Source: Blasia pusilla (Eukaryota > Marchantiophyta > Marchantiopsida > Blasiales). From it: 64,000 nt of DNA. Below, one piece after another: positions 42,798 to 54,228 of this stretch. The notes below the pieces were generated by a model. It saw nothing but the letters and a program-made list of their open reading frames with translations. It was not told the DNA's origin and did no database searches. Within the stretch, counting starts at the first letter, position 1. Each line of letters starts with the position of its first letter. A program made the position numbers and the translations under genes. Location of the stretch: assembly GCA_050084515.1 (NCBI GenBank), contig CM114272.1:38874001-38938000 (forward strand). Reading direction: 5' to 3'.

Positions 42798-43220
42798 GGA
42801 TGCAAAATGAGGTCTTAGATTGTACTTTGAAGTGCCAAAATGTTCACTATCAGCTCGAACTCTAATCAGCTATGGAAAAATGATGAATTTTTTTCAAATA
42901 TTGGATGGAAAAAAGTAATTTATTCCACATTTGTGATTCCAATGATTTAAAAAAAAATTATTTTGAGGAAGTTGCAACCCATCAGATTCAGACGGGTTGC
43001 TAGAATGTGGAAGAGAAAAAACCAATATATGGGAGTGACTAATCATAGAGGAAAAAAATTGCAAAAATGTTCACAAAAAAAACTTCCTCACTTTAACCCA
43101 TGAGAAACTCTCTTCAAACCACAAGAAGCTCTCTTCAAAAAAATGTATCTCTTTGGGTTGAAGTAGTTTCCTCTCTCCTCTCTCCTCTCTTCCTCTCTTC
43201 ATTGCCTCTTACCGTGCCTC

Positions 43221-43580
43221 AGTCAAGTGGTAGACAAAGCTACGATTTAGCGAACACTCGAACGAGGTTGTTTTGGGAGATGATGAGGATCTTGCGATAA
43301 TTTCAGGAATATTAGTCTTGTTCTGCAACGTACATTCTAGAGAATATGTTAATCTTGGGAGATTTACGATCATGAATAATGAAAAATACACATGATACGA
43401 GTGCATGAATAGGTTTATAAGCACATCGCCTCTGACTATGGTGGACCAACTTGGTGCTGTAGAAAACTACTAAAGAAGCATAAATTGGTGGGATACAATT
43501 CTCAATCTCACATACCACCATGGCGAACAAAATTTTGCAATGAGAGAATGGGAGGTTGGTCCTCTTCTCAATTATAAAGG
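43221..43580 (+). pseudogene. Methyltransferase fragment of a second methyltransferase-gypsy copy
   Basis: In one frame: SSGRQSYDLANTRTRLFWEMMRIL matches the sequence after PCQ in the 25.7-kb copy; YILENMLILGD (about 43334) is motif VI, here with ENM and the Glu kept; then AHRL-stop-LWWTNL (about 43425-43455) is motif VIII with TGA where CGA is expected. Motifs I and IV are missing because MULE M2 ends right at 43220. Fades out near 43580. Confidence 0.8.
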
Positions 43581-43679
43581 GTATGTACAAGCAACCCTAA
43601 CCCTTATCCTAACCATAGTTTTGAGTTAGATTTACTGTGATTAACTAACTCTAATTAACAAAATCACGCTTAATTGACT

Positions 43680-43995
43680 AGCAAAGATTCGAGATGCTTG
43701 CATAAATTGGCTCATTAGGCCAATTATATAGCTCAAATCTGGCTTGGTTATAGTCAGATAGATCAAACTTCCAACCATGCGCATGTACATATTAGGATCT
43801 GCAAGCAACTCTCCTTCATCCACTCTATGCTTCACATTCTGGTCCAACAGTGTAGAGATTAGGGTCGTAAAGTCATCATACCATATTTTGAAAGCATGTG
43901 AAGAGTATATTATTATTATAATAATCACATGCTCTCTCCAACCTTGATAAGCTCAATACCAAGGAAGTACTCGAGTTCTCCCAAGTCCTTCATAT
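43680..43995 (-). pseudogene. Ty1/copia reverse transcriptase fragment
   Basis: On the minus strand DLGELEYFLGIELI (from about 43990), then LDQNVKHRVDEGELLADPNMYMRMVGSLIYLTITKPDLSYIIGLMSQFMQ, the conserved C-terminal RT region of plant copia elements. A small TATTATTATAATAAT insertion breaks it near 43910. Neither end of the element remains. Confidence 0.85.
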
Positions 43996-44078
43996 CAAAT
44001 TCTACAAGCAACTTTTGTGCGCCCCTTCATAAGTGGCTCCCATGTGTGTTAGATACTTTTGGGACTCTAGTTAGGTGA

Positions 44079-44574
44079 GTGGAAGGAGCTAGAACAACAA
44101 TCTGCAATTTAAATGGGATCATTGGTGTTATTTTGACCAAGATGGTGGCAGCTCACAAATCAGATTGGGATAGGAAATTAGCTTCAGCTGTTCATGCTTA
44201 CAACACAGTTGAGAAGAGTACAACAGGGAAAAGTCCCTACTTCTTGGTCTATGGGCAGAACCCACTCTCGGTAGTAGAGTTGGAGTTGAAGGCTGATCAT
44301 ACTCTAGAAGAGCACTTCCAACCTGAAGGTGGCATGGACAGCAGACTGGATATGATTTATGCACTAGAGGAGGAGAGAGAGGCAGCATTTGGAGAAGATC
44401 AAGGCAGTCCAGCAACAAAGGAAGATGAGGTTTGATAACCGAATCAAGCATGATCCAGTGAAGGATGGGGACTTGGGGCTGACGTATGATAGTCGACACC
44501 AAATGTTTCCGGGAAAGCTGCACATTCGTTGTCTTGGATCTTATCAGAGCTCGAAGCTATGGTGGCCAACATAG
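44079..44574 (+). pseudogene. Integrase C-terminal fragment of element C
   Basis: NGIIGVILTKMVAAHKSDWDRKLASAVHAYNTVEKSTTGKSPYFLVYGQNP is the typical end of the gypsy integrase core; after a frameshift near 44390 QQQRKMRFDNRIKHDPVKDGDL and FPGKLHIRCLGSYQ complete the tail. 44575-45270 has two ORFs without recognisable domains. Confidence 0.8.
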
Positions 44575-45283
44575 AGGGAAGACTCAGGTGTTGACAGTTG
44601 GAGCATGGCTGATCAGTTTGGTGATTTAAAGGGCTCATTAGAAAGGTCTTTGGATGCTCTTCAAGATGATACAGTCAAATCAAGACATTGGATGCTAGGC
44701 TAGAATTCTCAAGGTAGATTAGAAAGGCAAGGAGTCTGGATTTTTGGAAAAGAGGAGGGCACGCTATTCGAGGGCTGCTACCTAGAACACTAGTTGGCCA
44801 AATCTAGTTTTGATTGATGGTATGGCTTTGCCTTGAGATGCTCTACACTATGGAGGTCACCCAGAAGAGTTTTCAGCAAGTAATGAGGAGCATAGGATAC
44901 TCAACGAGGGCTGAGATCGAATGCTTGAATTCTTGTGGGCTAGAGGCTTACTCATGGAATCCTAGAGGACCTCATTTGAAGGCCAGAAAGCTTGAGAATC
45001 CAAGGGAGAGATTTATGGAGCTGAGAGGATCCAAGGAGTAATTTGTGCAGGTGGAGCTAAGTGGAGGTGTGTGAGGGGGGGGAGGCTCGAACCAGCTTGA
45101 GAAGAAGCAAGCATGGGAAGAATGTAAAGGTAGATCTTACCTTCAAGCATGTCCAAGAGACAAGTCGAGCCTATGCCATCAATGTTGCTCAAGAGACTTT
45201 AGTTAGGACACGTTCAGAAGTAGATGAGGTAGAAATTTCAGGCAGTAGATGCCTTGGAGTAGATGCTTAGGGGGAGGTAGATT

Positions 45284-46596
45284 TGTAGGAAGGTAGGAAA
45301 CAAGAATGCCAGAGAAGCCCAAGTGGGTAGAGGGCTCTCAGCTTCACTTATAAATACTCAGTTTGGTTTAGTTGAAGTGGACATACATGCTGTTGGCTAG
45401 TAGACACTTGATCTCTTGAGCCAAGCTAACCAGCAGAGTATGTGCTCCCAGATCTAGGTAGTGTGTAGTGTGCTTGAAGGGGGCTGAGACTAAGAAGGTC
45501 TCCCATGTACTCGATGACTTTGTGATACACAGAAAGTAGCCATGTGAAATGATTTCACTCCATTGCCCTGTATCTGAGTTTGTGCATGATTGAGTGATGA
45601 GTTGGGGGGCTTGATGAAGTGAGATTCTTGGAGCTGGTTCAACTAATCATTCAAACGTGTAGTGAGTGGACAAGAGGCTATACCAGTAGAGGAGAGGCAA
45701 GCTTGGGTTCCAAGATTGTGCTCCTCCAAGGTGTGCTTTGAAAGCTTGCTGTTCTGCCCACCTGAGTATGACCTTTGACACCAATCACTAATTACTTCCA
45801 GGGTGTGACAACCTGGACTTCCAGGTCTGGTAAGTGATAAGAGATTAGTGAGTGGAGAAAGAGGGTCATGCTTGAGCTTCCCTATAGGTAGAAGACCATG
45901 GGCTCAGCTTGTTAAGTCTCCTACTACCTGAACAAGGAGGGAGAACAAAGGACCAGCAAGGTAAGAGGAGAAGAAGAAGGGATGTGGGTGTTGGTTTGAG
46001 CAAATAGAGAGTTGCTCCCCTTTCAGGCTACCTTGGGGGTGGATGATTATACGAGACAGTGTATTGGATGGCCTTATGTTGTTTTAGTAGTCTCTAGTTG
46101 TGAGCCTTGAGTAGGTGTGCTGGTTGAATTTCCACTTGGCACTCTATCTTAGCTCTCACTAGATACTCGGTGAGGAGAAAAAGGTGATTGCACTACCTGA
46201 TCAGTTAGGAGTTGGGTGTGCTTTAGAGGATTTCCTTGGTACATTCAACTACTCCAAGGCAACACATTGGAGGACCTTATGCTACCTTGGTCATTCTTGA
46301 CTGTGATTTCTAAGTAGAGTGTGCTTGTTGGGTTCCATTGGCCACTCCACTCAAAGCACTCAAGAGAATGGAAGGAGTTTTGGTTAGTGGGGTGAGGACA
46401 GGATTGTGATACTGAAGTGGAGAGTGTTTCTCCAGCCTCTTAAGGTAAAGAGGTGGGGTTTACAGCTATTAAGGAGTACATCATAGAGTTCTGATCTTTT
46501 GATCTGGCCCTAAGCTCTTACATGGGACCGAACTGGTGGAACTAGCAGTATTTTCACCTGGGTTGTGTGGTGGCCATGTATTACCTGCTAAGACAT
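45284..46596 (+). repeat. LTR of element C
   Basis: Preceded by the purine tract AGGGGGAGGTAGAT and begins TGTAGGAAGG; ends AAGACA two bases before the primer site. About 1.3 kb. An alternative start TGTGACAACC at 45804 would give 793 bp but lacks a polypurine tract. Confidence 0.65.
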
Positions 46597-46598
46597 TT

Positions 46599-46616
46599 TG
46601 GCGCCGCTGCTGGGGA
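46599..46616 (+). other. Primer-binding site of element C (tRNA-Asp)
   Basis: TGGCGCCGCTGCTGGGGA, two differences from the complement of plant tRNA-Asp 3' end (TGGCGCCGTTGCCGGGGA). Confidence 0.85.
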
Positions 46617-46650
46617 GCTGTGGAGTCCAGACCAAAAGTGAAGGAGCCTT

Positions 46651-49093
46651 ATGAGTGAGCGGCATCAAAGACATTCAGCAAGGAGTGCACGGAAGGCTGC
46701 TGCAGATCACCAAGAAGAGAGACAAAGAGCTTCCATAGGAGACTCTTTAGTGGGGAGTTCAAGTTCAGCAGCTACTATAGCAGCCGGCCCAGTTCAAGTG
46801 GTTCCTGCTCAATCTACCTCAATCAAGATGCCTCCCTCATTTCGAATCGAGTACACCAGATTTTGAGGGGATGGTAGTCAAGATGTGGATGACTGGATGG
46901 AGCAATACCTAGCAACTTTGGCAACCAATGATGAAGGGGATGAAGACACAACCAAGAGGTTGTTTTGTGGGCTGATTGATGGAGAAGCCTTGCGTTGGTA
47001 CAATGCCTTGGAGGTTGGACAGAGAGCTGATTGGGCAAGGCTGAAGTCAGCATTTGAGCAAGAGTTTAGGGAGATTGGGGCAGATTCAAGGGTGATGTCA
47101 CGACTGAATTCTATCAAGATGAAGGCAAGTGACACACTAAGGAGCTACACCCAACGTGTCCAAAGCGGTGATAGGGAAGTCTGTCCATAGTACCACCAGC
47201 AAACCTTCAGTTGGAGTGGTTTATTTCTGGTCTACCACAATTTTTGGATTTTGAAGTGAGGAAGGCAGATCCTCAAACATTAGCAGCTGTTGTTGATGTG
47301 GCCAAGAGATATGAGAAGTCAGCCCTATTATCAGGCCGTTGGGCAGAGAAGAAGCTGAAGAAGAAGGTCAAGTTTGAGGACTCTCATGATAGTGATGAGT
47401 ACTTGGTGGAGGACAGAGAAGAGAAGTCTGGCCATCAGAGAGGTAGAGAGACACATCAATCACAACTCACCAAGGTTGTGAAGGATGAGATGCAGACCTT
47501 AAGGGCAGCCATAGAGGAGGTGAAGGTGCAGATGGCTGATATCAAGAAGAACCACAAGCCAGTCCCTATGACCTGCACTAATATTTGGTGCACCCGGTGC
47601 AAGAAGGAGGGTCACTTCTCTCATGATTGTCAAGCTGATTGGAGGATGATCCAAGAGACTCAGCTGAACTCTCTGGAGCTAGAGCTCAGGGACATAGAGT
47701 GTCTTTATGCTATTCAACAAGGAGCTCTACGTGCTGATATCAGGGCTAGACCAAGGGGTTCAATACCAAGAATCTCTGGTGCCTGTTGGGAGTGTGGGGA
47801 GGTTGGACATATCTCACCTGAGTGCCCACACTGGAGGATGCCTGGGGAGTACATCTTGTTGTGTAGAAATTGCAAGGAAGAGGGGCACAAGGATTCCAGG
47901 TGCCCAAAGCCTGTGCAACTTAGAGTGTTGCCCCGCTATACCCCAATCCCACCTAGGGAAGAGACAGCCCTCAACTGGTCCAACAAGGCAGCAGTAGAGC
48001 AGCAACCAAGGGACGAGGGCACAACTTCAAATGTCATATGGATCCAGGATTGTGAAGAGGAGAATGTGTGGAGAGTGTCTACCTGGAGGCAAACCAATGA
48101 AGAGAAGGGCAAGGGGCCCGCAAGAGAGGAGGTCAGATCAGGTGGTGAAGAAGAGGAAGAAGCTCCAACCTTTGAGTTGCCTGATGTTACTGAAGAAGTG
48201 CTAGCCCACTTGGAAGAGCTACATACCAAGGAGGGAGAGGCCAGTACCAAGAAGACTACAATGGTGGTAAGACCCTCTTTGTCCCCTGCAGCCAGAAGGG
48301 ATTTGCACTACAACATCATGCTGGACATTGAGAAGAGGTTACCTGAAGTCACCATTAGACAGTTGTTGAAGGATAATCCAAGGTACCGAAAGCAAGTGTT
48401 GGATGCAGTGAAGACCAAGAGGAGGAAGAGGCTGCCACCTACCATTTCAGAGGTGAGGTATACTGAAGTGGAGGATTGGGGAGCACCTGAGATTGACACT
48501 GAGATTGAAGGGTGTTTGATCACAAGGGTACCATTGGATGGAGGTTCAGGTGTGAATGTCATGATGGAGCAAACTGCTGCTGACGTGGGTTACACCGTAT
48601 TCGAACCTACCCCAAAGATATTGAAGATGGCTAACCAAGAGGAAGTGGTACCACTGGGTAAGTTATCTCAGGTAGTTACTAGGATGGGAGAGTTGGAGTA
48701 TAAGCTGAACTATGTAGTAATCAGGCTACCCATTCCTGCTACATTCCAAGTTTTGTTGGGAAGGCCTTGGCTGTACAAGGCAGGAGTTTTGGAGGATTGG
48801 AAGAAGAAGGAGTTTAGGATTGGTTCAGTGAGTATTCCATGGGAGCTTCTAGCATACCAAGGCAAGACAACAGCAAGCTCCATGGGGTACACAACTGAGA
48901 GTGAGGAAGAAAACATCGTGACTAATAATAAGATGCCTAGAGGATGGAATTTAGTCTTATACCTCTTATTTGCATTTGTAGGCAATGCCTGTTGGTTTAT
49001 ATTAATATTCTTCCCCTCAACAGACGAGCTTTGTGATGGGATAGGCTCAAATGGAGCATACCGTGACTTTAGCTCATCAAAGAAAACATCATG
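46651..49093 (+). pseudogene. gag-protease of element C, nearly intact
   Basis: Starts ATG 46651 (MSERHQRHSARS). A TGA at 46864 and a frame change near 47190 separate three stretches; the last (47211-49094) is open for 627 codons. Capsid: DWMEQYLATLATND...GEALRWYNALE. Three CCHC knuckles: CTRCKKEGHFSHDC (about 47589), CWECGEVGHISPEC (about 47782) and CRNCKEEGHKDSRC (about 47860). Protease: VPLDGGSGVNVM near 48530 and LLGRPWLYKAG near 48754. RT should follow but is missing; after about 48940 the sequence is unrelated. This is the best-preserved retroelement frame in the window. Confidence 0.85.
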
Positions 49094-49457
49094 ACTAATG
49101 TAGAGGATGGAATATAGTACTTATACCCCTTGTTTCCATTTCCCAATAGACATTGCCTACCAATTCCCCAAGTACTAGTGCACGATTATAAGAGGTCCTA
49201 GATTTGTTAATTAAATCTGTGAGTCCATGGACATGAAGAGTACGCTTAGATTTCTTGGGACGTTTTGCAAATACGCTAGGAGATGACAACCACAACATTG
49301 AGTGTAGTTCATATATGGTCCTACACACCAAGGAGATGAGAGTTGAGAGTTGGATAGAGGGGAGTAGTCGATTTCTATTTTTTGAGATGGGGTTGCACCA
49401 TACCAAGCACGGATATCTTTGCCAGAGAGTCTTACAATAGTCACGACAAAGACTTGG

Positions 49458-49672
49458 GAGCCAAATATGGACCCTAAGTTAACAAGAGGAGATCGGCGCT
49501 AGATATATCAATTTCTTAGGAGTTATAGGAGCTATTTTGCATTTAGTATATATAATTTGGGTACGCTGAAGGGTTCAAGGATCCACATGAAGATGTCTAG
49601 CAACACGCCGATCTTTCGACAACTCTATAGATAGAGTGATATGGAGGACGTTCTTTTGGAATTTTTGGCCTA
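49458..49672 (+). pseudogene. RT-start fragment of a methyltransferase-gypsy copy
   Basis: WEPNMDPKLTRGDRR...QFLRSYRSYFAFSIYNLG...MSSNTPIFRQLYR-stop-SDMED parallels WEPLLGPKL...QFLRAYRSCFAFSMKELG...SDMERD of the 26.6-kb element. It has the same strand and order as the fragment at 43221, so both are probably one element split by copia and element C DNA. Confidence 0.7.
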
Positions 49673-49689
49673 GGGATGGAGAACAAAAT

Positions 49690-51147
49690 CATCAAAGAAA
49701 ACCAATTTTCCATTTTTAATTCATTCATGGGAGGTCCAAAGTGTCTAACATAATTCATGTATGTTGAGTATCCTCCAATTGTGCAATATAGATCAGCCTT
49801 CATTATCGACGGTCGCAATGTGAAGTGATCAATGTGAAATATGAACTCATAACCTAGTAGATAGTGATGGAAATTTTTGCAAGCAAACACCATTCCCAAG
49901 GCCTCTCTTTCGATGGTGGTGTATTTCTCCTTAGCCGTTGATAGCTGTCGACCCGCATAGTAAATGGGATAATCCTTTTTATGGTTATCCAATTGACTTA
50001 GCACCATCCCAATAGAAAATGAGGAGGTATCCACATACACATGAAACATCTTTGCAATTGCCCAGTTAGGCGGACGAAGCACGCATGCGGTTGAAAAATC
50101 CAATTTTAATTCTTCAAAGGCTACTTGTCAGGTGGATCCCATTCCCATTCGGTGGTTTTCTTTAGTAGAGCCGTTTGTGACTTGGCCTTTATGGCAGTCT
50201 TTTATGAAGAGGCGATAGTAGCCTATGTGGCCTAGGAACCCTTGTAGTTCTAGGAGGTTCTTTGGGGCTTCTAACGCCACAATGATATCCACTTTAGCTT
50301 TGTCAACTCCAATCTCCTACGAAGAAATCCAATGCCCCAACAAGATACCTTGTCCCATGGCAATATAGGACTTCCCCGAGTGAAGAGATGACTATACTTC
50401 CCAACATCGAGCCAAAGTTAACTAAAGCTTGTGTATATGGTTGTCAATGTTGCTAAAAATGCAAGAATCATCCAAGAAAATTTCAATGAACCTACACAAG
50501 TATTCCTAGAAAATAGAAATCATCATCCTTTGGAATGTCGCTGGTGCATTACACAATCCAAAGGGCATAACTCGGTAGGCAAAAGTGCCCCAATCCATCG
50601 TAAAGGTAGTGAGAGGACCATCTTTTTCCCGGATTGAAACTTGACTGTACCCCAAATCTCCATCCAAGAACGTGGAGCGTTTGCGGCGGGCTACCTTGTC
50701 CACGATGGTGTCAGTGAAATGTAACAGGTGAGGATTCTTTAGTATAGGTGCATTCAACTTCTTGTAGTCTTGACACACTTGGATCTTCCTGGATTGCTTC
50801 TTGGGCACAATCACTATTGAGGAAACCCATTCACAACTCAACACTAGGTATACTACTCCTGCCTCCAAACATTGGTCGATTTCTTCCTTAATCAACAATG
50901 AGTACTTGGGGTTCAAGCGATATTGACGCATCCTCACAGGTACAGTTTTGGGTTTAAGGTCAATCCTATGTTCTCCATAATTTGCAAGCACTCCTTTCAT
51001 TTCATCCATGCTATAGGCAAACACATCCAAGTACTCAAAAAGTAGGTTTTTATAGGCTTCCAACTCTGGAGTAGATACGTCCGCCGACACGCGTAAGGTT
51101 TTCTTACCATTAATTACAACTTCATGATATTCCTTTTCTTGAATCAT
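49690..51147 (-). pseudogene. Reverse transcriptase and RNase H of element E
   Basis: RT 51147-50280: VRMRQYRLNPKYSLLIKEEIDQCLEAGV, IVIVPKKQSRKIQVCQDYKKLN, FLDGDLGYSQVSI and YRVMPFGLCNAPATFQRMM; the catalytic motif reads FLDD at 50467-50478. RNase H 50103-49690: FHVYVDTSSFSIGMVLSQ, YYAGRQLSTAKEKYTTIEREALGMVFACKNFHHYLLGYEFIFHIDH. Frame breaks lie at about 50500, 50400 and 50110. Confidence 0.85.
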
Positions 51148-52626
51148 ATTTTGAGTGAAGTGGTATGTGCTTATACCTAAACCTTCTTCTACTGATTGAG
51201 GTTGTCATATCGTGTTCTATAGATGTGAACTCCTCATCTACTTCATAACACTCGAAGTAATATACATAAGTAGAAGAAGTCGTTTCTGCCGCCATCTCCT
51301 GGTCAGATGTGTAACCCTCGTCCGTGGCAGGTGTCTCTCCTTGGGTTGGTCGAGATTTCCATGCTAACTTGACTAGCTTCTTCGGTACTTTGTCAGGAGT
51401 TTGGTAAGTGAATCGTGGTTGTTTCTAGTCGGTAGTCACCCGCTCTCCATACAACCAAGGTTGGCCGATCAGCAGCGGATAACCACTCACATTTAACGGT
51501 TGCAGCACTAAGTAATCTAACAAAAAGATCACTCCCCCAATCATAGTAGGGATTTGAGTAAGTTGGCCAAGAGGTCTCTTCCAGGAATGATCTGCAAAGC
51601 ACAAATACTTGTCTGTGGGTTCAAACTTTGTATACCCAAGGCGTGTAATTTCTATTCTATCATGATGTTGATCCCATTGCTTGAACTTATGGAGACCTTC
51701 TTTATGGTCTACCCATAAATTTTGACTTCCACCTCTGGTGCTCCCAAGTCTTCCACCTCAATACGAAACCAGTCCGCCACTCGTAGGTCCTTTTGAGTTT
51801 TCTTCGTCTTCTTGCATCCCATCTTCCACGACTGCAGGATCTTGCCATAGAGCGGACTATCCACCAGTTGCTACAATAGCGAGATGTTTGTTGGGGTCAC
51901 CGCCAAGTCCCTTAGTAGGTCATATTCTTTGAGGATAAAGGGCGAAGTCATGGTGGCTTCTATTGTGGTGGTCTTGGCAGCTTCGATTCTTGGCGAAGAT
52001 ACTGTTGTAAGTTCTTTGCGCACGTGTCTTTGTACTTGGTCCTCCAATTTGTGGTGAAAGTACTTGGGGTGGTTCCAGTCAAAAGTGGATTCCATATCCC
52101 CTTTCAATATCGCCTTGCCTGCTTGAAACGGTTGGCTATTCTTCTTGGAACTTTGCTTCTTTCGTGGCGCCAGACTAGCACTGTCGCTCTTCTTTTGGCC
52201 GGACTTGGACTCCTGCTTGGTCTTTGCTCTTGTGCTTACTACAGATGCCTCCTCTCCTAGGTCCTTCGGCCAATCCAAAGACTCTTCCTCAACTGTAACA
52301 GTTTTCGGGGCTCGAGGCGAGACTACTTCTTTGACTCGCACAACTTGCACGTTAACCTCATTCTTTGCTTCCACTGGAGATGTTGGCATTGATACGTTCT
52401 TGGCCACTAAGCGAGAAACTTTGGGCTTGGGACATTCCATTGCGGTGTGTCCTCTCTTTTTGCAATTCCCACACAGTGGGTTCAAGCCCACTAGTCTCTT
52501 TAGGTTTAGGTATAAATTTGGTACAAAGCAGGGGGTTGGTACAAAGGAGGCCCTATAATTGGGACATTTTTGCACCATGTGCCCCTGGCTCCCACACGTA
52601 CTACACCATATATTGGGTCTTATCAA
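51148..52626 (-). pseudogene. Nucleocapsid and protease region of element E
   Basis: Open from 52626 for 251 codons. Knuckles CSTCGSQGHMVQKC (about 52602-52560) and CGNCKKRGHTAMEC (about 52480-52440), then a Lys/Ser-rich linker. The protease site, expected as a DSG/DGGS motif before NGINIMIE near 51660, has lost its Asp. Confidence 0.75.
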
Positions 52627-52796
52627 CCCAAGTCCTTATCTCAAGTTTTTCTATGCTGCCATATATACTTTGAGCTTTTCCATTTGCTTTCACACCTCTT
52701 CCATCATGGTTCTTCCTCCATCCCTCTTTGGTTTACTCATAGGACTTACAAATTTACGGATAGATTGCTAAGTCCCTTTCCCTCTTTGTCCTTGTT

Positions 52797-54170
52797 CTAA
52801 GGACAAATAAGTTTTCTTGGTCTTGGCCCTCTGCTTCCCCTTTCCTCTGAACTTCTAGGAGGATTCCAATGACTCACTTGAACTGTCCGACGAGGAGCTT
52901 GTAGCTGTCGAGGACGCCTCTTCCTCGGACAAAGAGCTTGTATGCAAGGATCTTCACCGCTGGTAGCATCTTCTTCTTGATTTGCAGGATTTTTTGGGGC
53001 CTCATACACCTCTTTTGACACAATTATTGCTTCCAGCGAGTTTCGTTGACTCCGACAACAGTACCGATCCATAAATCCCTTTTTATAAGCCTGGCCCAAA
53101 CCAATCCACCAATTGGGAAGTGGAGGTGTGCACCAACTTGTTTACCAAACTTCAAAACCTATGAATATACTCCCTCAAGGTCTCCTTCTTCCTCCTCCTC
53201 AGATTTTGAAGCTTGGTAAGGAGTCGGTCTTCGAACTCAAGATCCCTAAACTCATGCAAGAAGGCTTGCAAGACACCCTTCCAAGTTTCTTTGGCCATTG
53301 ACTAGCTCTCTTCTCCAATAGCCCTGGGAAGACCCTTGACAATTCTTCCTCCGATCCTTCCCCATTAGCCTTGGTTACATGGGTAAATTCCAACAAAAAA
53401 TTATCCACATCGTTCCTCTGGCCTCCCTCAAAAGTGGGGTATTGTAACAACATTTTCTTGATGTTGGCCATATGCTGCTCTTTGCCGTTAGGCCCTGGGC
53501 AGGCTCTTTGTGAAGGAGGAGGTATCGATTACCGCTTTGGCAGCTTTGGGGGTACCTCATCCTTGGAATCCCCAAATGGGTTCCAAGTCGTTTCTTCCTC
53601 TGACCTCGAAGGTACAGGGGAGGTACGGGGTGAGGTACTTCTGTCCCTCTTCCTACTCTTTGGCCTAGTCCAAGGTTGCGGGCTAGGAGCCACTCCCAAA
53701 GGTCTCCAAGATGGGTTTTCTTCTTGTTGCTTATTCCTCCTCTCAACTCGTTGGTTCCAAGCTAATGGTCAATCTAAGTCCATGGGTATCCCGCGGATTT
53801 CCTGCTCTTGGTTGCTCACCCAAGAACTTTGTGAAGTGCAACTCTATGGGTGGACTACTTAAAACACTCAACCTATACTGCAGTGTGCTTGCACTCTTAA
53901 CGCCAAGTCTTCCTCCCATAACAGAAGTACCGGGTTATCACCAAGTACAACTGATGTTCATGGGTGGAACATCTATTGGTCACAGGTTCATTTACAAGAC
54001 TTATTAACCGCTCTATCTTTGCTAAAACGTTTGCAACAAAGGGATTGTATCTTCAGCAATCCACTACTGAAGGGGAATAGCTAGAGACAAAAAGTGTTCC
54101 TCTGTCAACACTATGTGGTGGGGTGTGGATTGCAGCGCATCTACTTCTTCCTCACCCGCTTCATCCATAC
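52797..54170 (-). pseudogene. gag (matrix/capsid) of element E
   Basis: Starts near ATG 54155 (MDEAGEEEVDALQ). The capsid can be followed through stops: QENVVTIPHF, ERCG-stop-FFVGIYP near 53400, TWKGVLQAFLHEFRDLEFEDRLLTKLQNLRRRKKETLREYIHRF at about 53290-53160, and a Ser/Glu-rich end near 52900. Confidence 0.7.
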
Positions 54171-54200
54171 CCCTCTTTCTCTCTCCAGAGCTAATCTTGC

Positions 54201-54220
54201 GATCCTCGGCAACGGCGCCA
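54201..54220 (-). other. Primer-binding site of element E (tRNA-Asp)
   Basis: On the minus strand TGGCGCCGTTGCCGAGGATC, one change from the complement of tRNA-Asp. Confidence 0.88.
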
Positions 54221-54228
54221 AGAATTTT

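Larger units (their letters stand above)
38729..43220 (+). mobile_element. MULE-type DNA transposon M2 (decayed)
   Basis: Collinear with M1: promoter block with TATA at 38737, ATG GAC AAT TAT at 38823, intron with palindromes, C-terminal exon to NKPL-stop (42797), single palindrome at about 42973-43000, and terminus ...ACCGTGCCTC at 43220. It abuts the methyltransferase fragment at 43221, so it probably inserted into a second methyltransferase-gypsy copy. About 336 bp of catalytic core present in M1 are deleted. The 5' terminus was not found. Confidence 0.75.
44079..49093 (+). mobile_element. Element C: integrase end, LTR and new gag-protease in one series
   Basis: Order is integrase C-terminus (44079-44574), polypurine tract, LTR (45284-46596), tRNA-Asp primer site, gag and protease (46651-48900), then truncation. 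Because integrase precedes the LTR and gag follows it, two elements share this LTR, as after recombination between tandem copies. The gypsy type (DGGS protease, Asp primer) is like Tat/Athila-type plant elements. Confidence 0.78.
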
